From NCBI GenBank assembly GCA_031286085.1, contig JAITUX010000243.1, positions 1 through 7,033 of the forward strand: a stretch of 7,033 bases of DNA, given 5' to 3'. Source of the DNA: Candidatus Adiutrix sp. GTDB taxonomy: Bacteria > Desulfobacterota > Desulfarculia > Adiutricales > Adiutricaceae. Both the position numbers and the translations under genes were made by a program. Below, piece by piece: positions 1 through 6,676 of this stretch (its first letter is position 1; each line of letters starts with the position of its first letter). The notes under the pieces are model-generated. The model was not told the DNA's origin, searched no databases, and worked only from the letters and a program-made list of their open reading frames with translations.

Positions 1-1938
1 CGCCTGCCCTGGCCCCTGGCCGCCCCGGCCCATCTGCTCCTGCTCCTGACCAGCCCGACGCGACAGATCCTGCGCCTCTGCGGCTTTCTCTTTTTCAGGG
101 CCGCTCAAGCCTGGACTCACCACCAGCCGCTGGAAAAACTGGCCCGCTACAAAAGGCGGCTGGCCTGGGACCTGTGGCGGCGGGCCCTAACCCTGGATCC
201 GCCGACGGAGGAAGAGGATTCCGCCGCCCAAATCCGCCGCCTGACCCGGCTGCGGGCCCGCTTGGCCCACATTCACCAGAATCCGGGCTACGGCGCCCTG
301 TTCGGCGAGCCCTGGCCCGAGTCCGAAACCGAACCCGGCGGGCCGGAAAAAATATGGCTGGCCCCGCGCTACCGGGGCGCCTTTGCCAATCTGCCCGTCA
401 CCCTCTACGCCAAGTCCCCGGCCTGGCTATATGCCACCGGCCGGCCGGAAAAGGACCTGGAAATCTTCTACCCCCCGGAACTGGCCCTGGAGGCGGAAGA
501 CGCGGCCCTCCTGGCCGGGGAAGGGGAGTTTTTGGCCAGCCTCCTGGCGGAACAGGCGGAAGGCGGCTTGATCCGGCTGAACGGCCGGCTCCAGCCCGCC
601 TGGGATTTGGCCGCCGAGCTGAGTTCCGCGGAGGAGCAATATAACGGACACCTGAAAAGGATTTTCGCCCACCACGCCCGCACCCGGGCCGCCCACTTGG
701 CCGCGGCCAAAGCCCTGGGCCGCGGCTGGCCGGAAATCCTGCGCGAATGGGGCGCCAGCCTGTGGCTGGCCGAACACGGCCGCTGGGCCCTGACCAGGGC
801 CAGGGAGGAACTGGAGGCGACTCCCGGCGCCGCCCCCTTTGGACCAGCCGAGTTTTTCCCCTTTTACGATTCAACACGGGCGGCCGTTACTCCCAATTTA
901 TTTCCCCGGGAGGCCGCTGAAAAATTTCACGCCGTCTGGGCCGATCTAAGGGATCGCCTGGCCGACCTGGACCTGCCCACGCCGGCGGATTTGGAACCGC
1001 CCACGAAGCTGAACTGGCCCGGGTGGCAAGCGGCCTGGCCGACGGCCTGGGCCAGGCTCGACCAGGCCCTGGCCCAACTGCGGGACCGGGCCCTGACCGG
1101 GCTTCTGACCGCTGAAGACCAGGTGGCCCAAGGTCGGGAAGCCGAGCCGGCCCCGGCCATCCCCTTGACGCCGATAACGGCCGACTTCCCGGCCCCGCCG
1201 GACCGGCCCCAGCCGCCGCGGGTCTATTTCCCGGCCTCCCGCTTGAAGGTGGGGCCGGCCCGCTCCGCCCTGGCCGCCCTGGTCCTGGCCCTCCTGGTCT
1301 GGCAGGGCTGGCACCGGACCTTTAGCCAGGTGATCATCTACAACGGCCTTCCGGCCGCCGTGAACGTGATCGCCGACGACCGGGCCGTGACCGTGGCGCC
1401 CTTCGGCCACCGGACCATCCGGCTCCGGCCCGGGGCCGAATATGAGTTCACCGCCGCCCTCGGCGGCCAGACCTTGGAAACCTTCCGGCAGCGCCTGGCT
1501 TCCTGGCCGTCCAGGGAAATATACAACGTGGCCCGGGCCGCCCCCCTAATGGAATGGTGGTTCCCCCGGGCCGAACAACCCGGCGGAAGCCTTGAGCTCT
1601 TTCTGGGCCGGCCGCGCTGGCTGGTCACCCTGGCCGCCGTGATCTTCAAAGAACCGGCCGGAGACCGGCTGGTTCTGGTCCTGTCCGGCTACGGCGACGC
1701 CTCGCCGGCGGAAATGCTGGCGCCCTTCGCCGACCCGGCCGAGCGGCTTGAATTGGCCCGGCTCCATGCCCGCCACACACCGGCCACCGATCCCCGCTTC
1801 CAGGATTGGCTGGCCTTCCTGCCGGAAGAGGAACGCGCGGACCTGCTCCGGGAACGCCTCTCCCTGGACCAGGCCGGAACGCTCCGGACGCCGGCCGAGC
1901 CGGACCTTCCGGAACCGCTGGCCGACGGGCTGGATTGA
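1..1938 (+). CDS. Unrecognised membrane-anchored protein, 5' end outside window
   Basis: I do not recognise this gene. The frame is open from base 1 to a TGA at 1936-1938, giving 645 visible residues, and nearly every codon ends in G or C. A TTG at 262 could be read as a start, but the same codon bias continues upstream of it, so the true start lies left of the window. Visible residues 3-16 are hydrophobic (a Leu run) and may end a membrane segment. Residues about 40-380 are charged, helical-looking and rich in Ala, Glu and Arg. A Pro-rich linker (about 381-407) and a basic stretch precede a likely transmembrane helix at about 420-437, followed by a region of about 200 residues that includes a strand-rich section (about 443-510). 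The basic residues before the helix suggest the N-terminal part is cytoplasmic and the C-terminal part extracytoplasmic. The module with IIYNGL (445-450) and YNVARAAPL (508-516) recalls beta domains found after peptidase- or TPR-type regions in some bacteria, but I cannot name it. No HExxH or other catalytic motif is visible. Confidence 0.8.
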   Translation, partial: RLPWPLAAPAHLLLLLTSPTRQILRLCGFLFFRAAQAWTHHQPLEKLARYKRRLAWDLWRRALTLDPPTEEEDSAAQIRRLTRLRARLAHIHQNPGYGALFGEPWPESETEPGGPEKIWLAPRYRGAFANLPVTLYAKSPAWLYATGRPEKDLEIFYPPELALEAEDAALLAGEGEFLASLLAEQAEGGLIRLNGRLQPAWDLAAELSSAEEQYNGHLKRIFAHHARTRAAHLAAAKALGRGWPEILREWGASLWLAEHGRWALTRAREELEATPGAAPFGPAEFFPFYDSTRAAVTPNLFPREAAEKFHAVWADLRDRLADLDLPTPADLEPPTKLNWPGWQAAWPTAWARLDQALAQLRDRALTGLLTAEDQVAQGREAEPAPAIPLTPITADFPAPPDRPQPPRVYFPASRLKVGPARSALAALVLALLVWQGWHRTFSQVIIYNGLPAAVNVIADDRAVTVAPFGHRTIRLRPGAEYEFTAALGGQTLETFRQRLASWPSREIYNVARAAPLMEWWFPRAEQPGGSLELFLGRPRWLVTLAAVIFKEPAGDRLVLVLSGYGDASPAEMLAPFADPAERLELARLHARHTPATDPRFQDWLAFLPEEERADLLRERLSLDQAGTLRTPAEPDLPEPLADGLD

Positions 1939-1963
1939 ATTGCCTAAGGTATTGTGCTAACAT
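1935..1963 (+). promoter_or_regulatory. Predicted sigma-70-type promoter for glyQS
   Basis: The -35-like TTGAAT (1935-1940) and -10-like TAACAT (1958-1963) are separated by exactly 17 bases. A TGC just before the -10 (1955-1957) makes an extended -10. The -35 overlaps the stop codon of the upstream gene. A start near 1970 would give a leader of about 47 bases to the glyQ ATG. The site stands out because the surrounding DNA is very GC-rich. It is predicted by eye, and there is no room for a terminator after the upstream gene, so readthrough may also feed glyQ. Confidence 0.55.
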
Positions 1964-2007
1964 GGCGGACCTGCAAATCCGGGCTTACCGGTAACCCCCT
2001 GGCCGAC

Positions 2008-2012
2008 AGAGG
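2008..2012 (+). promoter_or_regulatory. Ribosome binding site deciding the glyQ start
   Basis: AGAGG lies four bases before the ATG at 2017. It supports that start over an in-frame GTG at 1954, which lies inside the predicted promoter and would add 21 residues with no counterpart in GlyQ. Confidence 0.55.
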
Positions 2013-2016
2013 TTTT

Positions 2017-2919
2017 ATGCTCACTACCCATGGCAAGTCATTCCAGGAAGTGGTGCTGGCGCTTTCCCACTTCTGGGCCGAGCGCGGCTGCCTGCTCGCG
2101 CAGCCCTACGACATGGAAGTGGGCGCCGGCACCTTCCACCCGGCCACCACCCTGCGCTGCCTCGGCCCCGAACCATGGCGGACGGCCTATGTCCAGCCCT
2201 CCCGCCGGCCCACCGACGGGCGCTACGGGGAAAACCCCAACCGGCTCCAGCACTATTACCAGTTCCAGGTCATCCTCAAGCCTTCACCCCTGGAGGCCCA
2301 GGAACTGTATATCGACAGCCTGAAAGCCCTGGGCATCGACCCCCTGAACCATGACATCCGCTTCGTGGAGGACGATTGGGAATCCCCCACCCTGGGGGCC
2401 TGGGGCATCGGCTGGGAAGTCTGGCTCGACGGCATGGAGGTGACCCAGTTCACCTACTTTCAACAGGTCGGCGGCTTTGACCTGGCCCCGATTTCCGTTG
2501 AATACACCTACGGCCTGGAACGCCTGGCCATGTATCTTCAAGGCGTGGACAACGTCTATGACCTGGACTGGAACGGCCATCTCCGCTACGGCGACGTGCA
2601 TCACCAGGGCGAAGTGGAGTATTCCAAGCACAACTTCGAGCACGCCGACGTGCCCATGCTCTTCAGCCTTTTCGACACCTACGAGGGCGAATCGCGGCGG
2701 CTGGCCGAGCTTGGCCTGGCCTTGCCGGCCTACGACTACTGCCTGAAATGTTCGCACACCTTCAACCTCCTGGAAGCCCGGAGCGCCATTTCCGTGGCCG
2801 AGCGCACCCGTTTCATCGGGCGGGTTCGAGGCCTGGCCCGGGAGGTGGCCAGGCTTTACGTGGAGCAGAGACAGGCCTTGGGGCATCCACTACTGGGCCG
2901 CTGGGAGAACGGGCTGTGA
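2017..2919 (+). CDS. glyQ: Glycyl-tRNA synthetase alpha subunit
   Basis: This is the catalytic alpha subunit of the alpha2-beta2 glycyl-tRNA synthetase, a cytoplasmic class II enzyme that activates glycine with ATP and, together with GlyS, loads it onto tRNA-Gly. The 300 residues match the family's usual length (about 300; E. coli GlyQ has 303) and resemble E. coli GlyQ throughout. Recognisable blocks are [11 protein letters not shown] (29-39), [20 protein letters not shown] (59-78), [20 protein letters not shown] (113-132), [20 protein letters not shown] (133-152) and the class II motif 3 segment [10 protein letters not shown] (164-173). The arginines and the GLER motif expected for ATP binding are present. 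The ATG at 2017 is chosen because it follows AGAGG and starts where family members start. The stop overlaps the glyS start, so the two are one operon. No T-box or other tRNA-sensing leader fits in the short upstream region. The gene looks intact and normal. Confidence 0.98.
   Translation: MLTTHGKSFQEVVLALSHFWAERGCLLAQPYDMEVGAGTFHPATTLRCLGPEPWRTAYVQPSRRPTDGRYGENPNRLQHYYQFQVILKPSPLEAQELYIDSLKALGIDPLNHDIRFVEDDWESPTLGAWGIGWEVWLDGMEVTQFTYFQQVGGFDLAPISVEYTYGLERLAMYLQGVDNVYDLDWNGHLRYGDVHHQGEVEYSKHNFEHADVPMLFSLFDTYEGESRRLAELGLALPAYDYCLKCSHTFNLLEARSAISVAERTRFIGRVRGLAREVARLYVEQRQALGHPLLGRWENGL
2903..2907 (+). promoter_or_regulatory. Ribosome binding site for glyS inside glyQ
   Basis: GGGAG in the last codons of glyQ lies eight bases before the GTG at 2916, an ideal spacing. 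It supports the GTG start, which overlaps the glyQ TGA, and suggests translational coupling of the two subunits. Confidence 0.6.
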
Positions 2920-5000
2920 GCGCGGGCCAGGACTTCATTTTTGAATTGGGCGTGGAAGAGATCCCGGCCGGCTATTTCGCCCCGGCCATCAGGTTTCTGG
3001 AAGAACGGCTGACCAAGGCCCTGGCCGAGGCCCACCTGCCCTTCGGACGCCTCAAGCTCTGGGGCGCGCCCCGCCGGCTGGCCTTCGGCCTCTGGGACCT
3101 GGCCGCCCGGCAGCCGGACCTTGAAGAGGAGATCGTGGGTCCGCCCCTGTCCGCGGCTTACGACTCCAACGGCAACCCCACCCGGGCGGCCACCGGCTTC
3201 GCCGGCGGCCAAGGCGTGTCGGTGAGCGACCTGAAAACCGTGACCACCCCCAAGGGCAAATACCTGGCGGTTAAAAAGACCGTCAAGGGCCGGGCCGCGG
3301 AGGCGATTCTGGCCGAAATCCTGCCCGACCTCCTGGCCGCCCTGCCCTTCCCAAAGAACATGCGCTGGGGCACGGGCGAACACACCTTTGTCCGGCCGGT
3401 GCACTGGATCCTGGCCGTGCTTGACGGGAAAGTGCTGCCCTTAAGCTTCCGGGGGGCCAAGGCCGACCAGGTCAGCTTCGGGCACCGCTTCCTTCACCCC
3501 GACGTGGTGATCATCACCTCGCCCGGCGAATATGAAATACGGCTGGCCGAAGCCCATGTCCAGGTTGATTTCGGCAAGCGGCGCGAACTGGTGCGCCAGG
3601 AAATCGAGCTGGTGACCCGGGAACACAGCGTGGATCTCCGGCTGGTGGAAGACGAGGAACTGGTGGAGGAAGTGGCCAACCTCCTGGAAGAGCCGGTGGC
3701 CGTCCTGGGCCACTTCGACTTCCATTTCCTGGACCTGCCCCTGGCGGTGGCCATCACGGCCATGAAGGATCACCAGCGCTATTTCGCCCTCACCAATTCC
3801 AAGGGCCGCCTGGCCCCCTATTTCATAGCCGTCAACAACACCCGGGCCAGGGACATGGACGTGGTCCGCAAGGGACACGAGCGGGTTCTGCGGGCCCGCC
3901 TGGACGACGCCCGCTTCTATTACAACGAAGACCGCAAGACGCGCCTCGACGAGCGCATAGAAGCCTTGAAGGGCGTGGTCTTCCACAACCTCATGGGCAC
4001 CAGTTGGGAAAAGGTGGAACGCTTCAAAGCCCTGGCCCTTCAATTGGCCGACCGGGCCGGGCCCTGCCTCAAACCCAAGCTGGAAAGGGCCGCGGACCTC
4101 TGCAAGTGCGACCTGGTCACCGGCGTGGTCCAGGAATTCCCCACTCTCCAGGGCCTCATGGGGCGGGAATACGCCCTGAAGGACGGCGAGGACCAGGAGG
4201 TGGCCGAGGCCGTTTTCGAGCACTACCTGCCCAACCGGGCCGGCGGAGCCCTGCCGGTCTCCGCCCTGGGGGCCATCCTGAGCGTGGCCGACAAGCTCGA
4301 CACCATCTGCGGCTGTTTCGCCGTGGGCCTCATACCCACCGGGGCGGCCGACCCCTTCGCCCTCCGGCGCAACGCCTTGGGCATCATCAACATTTTTCTG
4401 GACCGGGGCTGGACCGGCCTGGAAACCCTGGTTGACAAATCCCTGGAGAACCTGGCCCCCTGGGCCAAGCGCCCGGCCCGGGAAACCAAGGCGGCCGTCA
4501 TCGAATTCTTCCGGGTCCGCTTGAAAAGCCTGTTGACCGGCCGGGGCCTTTCGGCCGACACGGCCGAAGCCGTCCTGGGCCTCTTCGGCCATGAACCCCT
4601 GGCCACCCTTCTGCGGGCCCAGGCCCTGGAAAGCCTTAAGACCCGGGAGGGCTTCAAGGACCTGACCCAGGTCTTCAAGCGGGTGGTCAACATCATCAAA
4701 AAATTCGGCTCCCACGAAAAATTCACCGCTTGGAACAGGTTGACCCTGGAGGCCGAAACAACCCTTTTGAGCCGGGTGGAAAACCTGGAGCACAAATCGG
4801 CCGGCCTCATCGCCGATGGCGATTTTGACGGGCTTATCAACGATATCGCCGACCTGCGCGGCCCGGTGGACCATTTTTTCGAACAGGTGCTGGTGGACGA
4901 CCCCGATCCCCTGGTCAAGGAGGCCCGCATAGCCCTTTTGTCCAGGTTGGGGCGGATCTTCGAACTGGTCGCCGACTTTTCCCGCCTCAACCCGGTCTAA
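2916..5000 (+). CDS. glyS: Glycyl-tRNA synthetase beta subunit
   Basis: This is the beta subunit of the heterotetrameric glycyl-tRNA synthetase. In this family it supplies tRNA recognition, including an HD-like region and a C-terminal DALR-type anticodon-binding domain, and works with GlyQ in the cytoplasm. The predicted 694 residues fit the usual size (E. coli about 689). The N-terminus carries [13 protein letters not shown] (9-21). Further family blocks are MRWG followed by FVRPVHWI (149-165), FGHRF (188-192), the [14 protein letters not shown] stretch (407-420), EHYLP (435-439), ADKLDT (458-463) and [13 protein letters not shown] (474-486). The C-terminal FFEQVLVDD (654-662) and VADFSRL (685-691) are typical of the anticodon-binding end. 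The frame is open upstream to 2748, but that extension lies inside glyQ and has no family counterpart, so the GTG at 2916 is chosen. GTG shares bases with the glyQ TGA (GTGA), favouring coupled translation and a balanced subunit ratio. The gene looks complete. Confidence 0.98.
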   Translation: MSAGQDFIFELGVEEIPAGYFAPAIRFLEERLTKALAEAHLPFGRLKLWGAPRRLAFGLWDLAARQPDLEEEIVGPPLSAAYDSNGNPTRAATGFAGGQGVSVSDLKTVTTPKGKYLAVKKTVKGRAAEAILAEILPDLLAALPFPKNMRWGTGEHTFVRPVHWILAVLDGKVLPLSFRGAKADQVSFGHRFLHPDVVIITSPGEYEIRLAEAHVQVDFGKRRELVRQEIELVTREHSVDLRLVEDEELVEEVANLLEEPVAVLGHFDFHFLDLPLAVAITAMKDHQRYFALTNSKGRLAPYFIAVNNTRARDMDVVRKGHERVLRARLDDARFYYNEDRKTRLDERIEALKGVVFHNLMGTSWEKVERFKALALQLADRAGPCLKPKLERAADLCKCDLVTGVVQEFPTLQGLMGREYALKDGEDQEVAEAVFEHYLPNRAGGALPVSALGAILSVADKLDTICGCFAVGLIPTGAADPFALRRNALGIINIFLDRGWTGLETLVDKSLENLAPWAKRPARETKAAVIEFFRVRLKSLLTGRGLSADTAEAVLGLFGHEPLATLLRAQALESLKTREGFKDLTQVFKRVVNIIKKFGSHEKFTAWNRLTLEAETTLLSRVENLEHKSAGLIADGDFDGLINDIADLRGPVDHFFEQVLVDDPDPLVKEARIALLSRLGRIFELVADFSRLNPV

Positions 5001-5036
5001 AGGCTAAGACCTGCGGGCGTTTTCAGGCCTTAACAC

Positions 5037-5065
5037 TTGCCAAGGGGCCTAAACTGTGGTAGAAC
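5037..5065 (+). promoter_or_regulatory. Predicted sigma-70-type promoter for the HU gene
   Basis: TTGCCA (5037-5042) and TAGAAC (5060-5065) are 17 bases apart, with TGG (5057-5059) forming an extended -10. The region is markedly more AT-rich than the flanking genes. Transcription from about 5072 would give a leader of about 85 bases. A TATCAT at 5081-5086 could be a second -10, but nothing like a -35 lies 17 bases upstream of it. Confidence 0.6.
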
Positions 5066-5097
5066 GGAAAAAATTAACTTTATCATCAGGGCAAACG

Positions 5098-5120
5098 GCC
5101 AGTCCACTTCCGTGGGCGGC
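5098..5120 (+). other. Small hairpin in the HU mRNA leader
   Basis: CCAC (5104-5107) pairs with GTGG (5112-5115) around a TTCC loop. GCC (5098-5100) can pair with GGC (5118-5120) outside a small internal loop. No T-run follows, so it is not a terminator. It sits upstream of the ribosome binding sites and could stabilise the leader or have no function. Confidence 0.3.
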
Positions 5121-5135
5121 TGAAAATTTACAAGC

Positions 5136-5147
5136 AAGGAGAAAGGA
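5136..5147 (+). promoter_or_regulatory. Tandem Shine-Dalgarno motifs of the HU gene
   Basis: AAGGAG (5136-5141) is 15 bases from the ATG at 5157, rather far. AAGGA (5143-5147) is nine bases away and is the likelier site. The two purine-rich motifs in an A-rich leader fit a strongly translated gene. Confidence 0.6.
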
Positions 5148-5156
5148 CATTTCATA

Positions 5157-5429
5157 ATGACCAAGTTGGAGTTGATCGCTCAAGTGGCCAAGGAAACAGG
5201 CATCTCCCAGGTTGATTCCAAAAAGGCCCTGGAGAGCATTCTGGCGCACATCACCAAAACCCTGAAAAAAGACGGCCGCATGGCCTTTTTTGGTTTAGGC
5301 GTCTTTGAAGTGGTCAAACGCAAGAAGCGCCAGGGCCGCAACCCCAGAACCAACGAACCTGTCGTCATCAAAGCCCACAAGGCCGTCAAGTTCAAGTCGG
5401 CCAAAGCCCTTAAGGACGCCATCAACTGA
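5157..5429 (+). CDS. HU/IHF-family DNA-binding nucleoid protein
   Basis: This is a small basic histone-like protein that bends and compacts DNA as a dimer in the nucleoid. Its 90 residues are the standard HU length. The N-terminal helical part (1-40, MTKLELIAQVAKETGIS onward) matches the dimerisation region. GLGVF (46-50) stands for the usual GFGTF turn. RKKRQGRNP (55-63) is the DNA-binding arm, with Pro63 in the canonical position of the DNA-intercalating proline. KALKDAIN closes the protein. Differences from textbook HU are TNEP in place of TGxx after RNP, and KAVKF in place of KVPKF. It is more Lys-rich and less GC-biased than its neighbours, as expected for a highly expressed protein. It has its own promoter and leader after glyS and is followed by a hairpin, so it is probably a single-gene transcript. 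HU is favoured over IHF alpha or beta, but the exact paralogue cannot be fixed from sequence alone. Confidence 0.95.
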   Translation: MTKLELIAQVAKETGISQVDSKKALESILAHITKTLKKDGRMAFFGLGVFEVVKRKKRQGRNPRTNEPVVIKAHKAVKFKSAKALKDAIN

Positions 5430-5435
5430 ACGGCA

Positions 5436-5474
5436 CGGCCGGGGAAGCCCGGATTGACGGGGCTTAACCGGCCG
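5436..5474 (+). terminator. Hairpin in the convergent gap, probable terminator
   Basis: CGGCCGG (5436-5442) pairs perfectly with CCGGCCG (5468-5474), and AAGCCC (5445-5450) pairs with GGGCTT (5460-5465). A GG/AA mismatch separates the two stems and the loop has nine bases. It begins six bases after the HU stop and lies between convergent genes. The T-tract is poor: only TTTT at 5489-5492, about 14 bases beyond the stem, within a second small stem (GCTG 5485-5488 with CAGC 5496-5499). On the minus strand no T-run follows. It may end HU transcription and block opposing transcripts. Confidence 0.55.
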
Positions 5475-5494
5475 GACGCGAAAAGCTGTTTTAA

Positions 5495-6658
5495 TCAGCG
5501 TTTCCCAAGCTTAATGCGCTTCCAAGCCGGGCCGCCGACATAATCGGCTTGGCGCCAAGCCGGGTTGACCGCCCGGGGGTGGACCCGGTTGGTCAAGAAA
5601 AGCCAAAGGAAATCACGCTCCGGCGCCCACCACAGGGCTGAGCCGGTATAGCCCAGGTGTCCGACCGCGGTTTCGGGCCAGTCGGAGCCGGCCAAGGCCG
5701 AGACCAACCCCCGGCGGTTGAAGCCCAAGGGCCGGCCCGGACCGGTTATATCGGGGACGGGGTTAAGGAACTCGGCCAGGGCCGGGCGCTCGAAAACCAA
5801 GCCCCGCCCCTGGCGCCAGGCCAGGACCCAATCAGCGGCTATGGCCCAGGCCCCGGCGGCCGGAGCGAAGAGCCCGGCATGGCCGGCCACCCCCCCCAGC
5901 CAAGCCGCGTTGTCATCGTGGACCAGGCCCAGGGGGGTCGGCCCCTTAATATCCGCCTCGGGATGACCCACCGGGCCGCCGTAACGAAAACCATCCTCCG
6001 TGGGCGCCGGAACCGCCCCCGGGCCGGGCCGGAAACCTGTTCTGGCCAAACCCAGGGGCGCGGAGATTTCCCGCTCGAAAAGAACATCCAGGGCGGCCCC
6101 GCCCAGTTCCTCCAAAAGAAAACCCATGAGCAAAAAATTGAGGTCGCTGTAAACCGTGATCTCCCCCGGCTTGGCCGATGGGTTCTCAGTCCGCAAGGCC
6201 TCCAAGGCCAAGGCGCGGCGGTCCGCCCCGCGCCCCCCCAAGCGGTAGAAGGGCCGCCAGGGCCGTAAGCCGGACTGGTGGGCCAGGAGGTGACGGGGGG
6301 TCAGACGCCGCCAATGGGCGCCTTGGCCGCCCGGCGCCAGACTTGGGCCTAAAGGCCCGTCGGCCAGGGGCTGATCCAAATCCAGCCGCCCCCGGCTGAA
6401 AAAAATCATGGCCAAGGCCGTGGTGGCCAGAAGCTTGGTCAGGGAGGCCAGGTCATAAACCAGTTCCGCGGTGACCGGTTCCCGGTTCCGGGTCAGGCCT
6501 CGCCGGCCGACAGCCACTGTCCGGACCCACACCCCAGGCCGTCCCCAGCGGGCCACCGCCCCGGGGAAGGCTCCGGCGGACACGCCCCGGGCCAAAAGCG
6601 CCCGCACCGCCGAAGCCGCCGGAACCGGCCGGACGCCCACCAGGCCAGAGGCCTTCAA
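5495..6658 (-). CDS. Serine hydrolase, class C beta-lactamase/AmiE-like family
   Basis: This is a serine hydrolase of the beta-lactamase-related family (PF00144 type), whose members include esterases, D-Ala-D-Ala peptidases and the MurNAc-L-Ala amidase AmiE. At 387 residues it is near the usual length. The nucleophile motif is SLTK (Ser72, Lys75). TPRHLLAHQSGL (120-131) is the usual block after it. YSD (Tyr170-Asp172) takes the place of YxN, and HLGYTG (334-339) takes the place of the KTG motif. VHDDNA (246-251) and GGVAGHAGLF (255-264) recall the AmiE-like cell-wall-recycling subgroup; that assignment is inference. No clear signal peptide is visible. The start is uncertain: TTG at 6658 is the first available in frame after a TGA at 6679-6677, and GTG at 6640 is an alternative. 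A 5-bp stem (6642-6654) lies between them. It follows the M23 gene by 18 bases in the same frame, so the two are probably one operon. A role in peptidoglycan turnover is plausible, and resistance to beta-lactams is not implied. Confidence 0.9.
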   Translation of the reverse strand: MKASGLVGVRPVPAASAVRALLARGVSAGAFPGAVARWGRPGVWVRTVAVGRRGLTRNREPVTAELVYDLASLTKLLATTALAMIFFSRGRLDLDQPLADGPLGPSLAPGGQGAHWRRLTPRHLLAHQSGLRPWRPFYRLGGRGADRRALALEALRTENPSAKPGEITVYSDLNFLLMGFLLEELGGAALDVLFEREISAPLGLARTGFRPGPGAVPAPTEDGFRYGGPVGHPEADIKGPTPLGLVHDDNAAWLGGVAGHAGLFAPAAGAWAIAADWVLAWRQGRGLVFERPALAEFLNPVPDITGPGRPLGFNRRGLVSALAGSDWPETAVGHLGYTGSALWWAPERDFLWLFLTNRVHPRAVNPAWRQADYVGGPAWKRIKLGKR

Positions 6659-6676
6659 TTCATCCGCCGCCGCGGT

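Noticed and set aside
174..1160. Several shorter open frames on both strands within the first gene
   Set aside because: They overlap a continuous open frame with consistent G/C third-position bias, and their translations are Pro/Arg/Gly-rich shadows.
1954..2016. N-terminal extension of GlyQ from a GTG
   Set aside because: The GTG overlaps the predicted promoter, the added 21 residues have no GlyQ counterpart, and the ATG at 2017 has a ribosome binding site.
1964..2016. T-box or glycine riboswitch ahead of glyQ
   Set aside because: The space is about 50 bases and shows no tRNA-sensing stem, antiterminator or glycine-aptamer features.
2748..2915. N-terminal extension of GlyS
   Set aside because: It lies inside glyQ in another frame and is unlike any GlyS N-terminus. 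The GTG at 2916 is the natural coupled start.
3441..4874. Open frame of 477 codons on the minus strand
   Set aside because: It lies wholly antisense to glyS, whose family assignment is certain. Its Gly/Gln/Val-rich translation is typical of the shadow of a GC-rich gene.
5000..5031. Possible terminator after glyS (AAGG/CCTT and CCTG/CAGG pairing)
   Set aside because: The arms are short, interrupted by a six-base bulge and have a 10-base loop. No T-run follows, so it cannot be called a terminator.
5657..6268. Plus-strand open frame of 203 codons
   Set aside because: It is antisense to the serine hydrolase, which has all family motifs. Its translation is low-complexity and rich in Gly, Pro and Arg.
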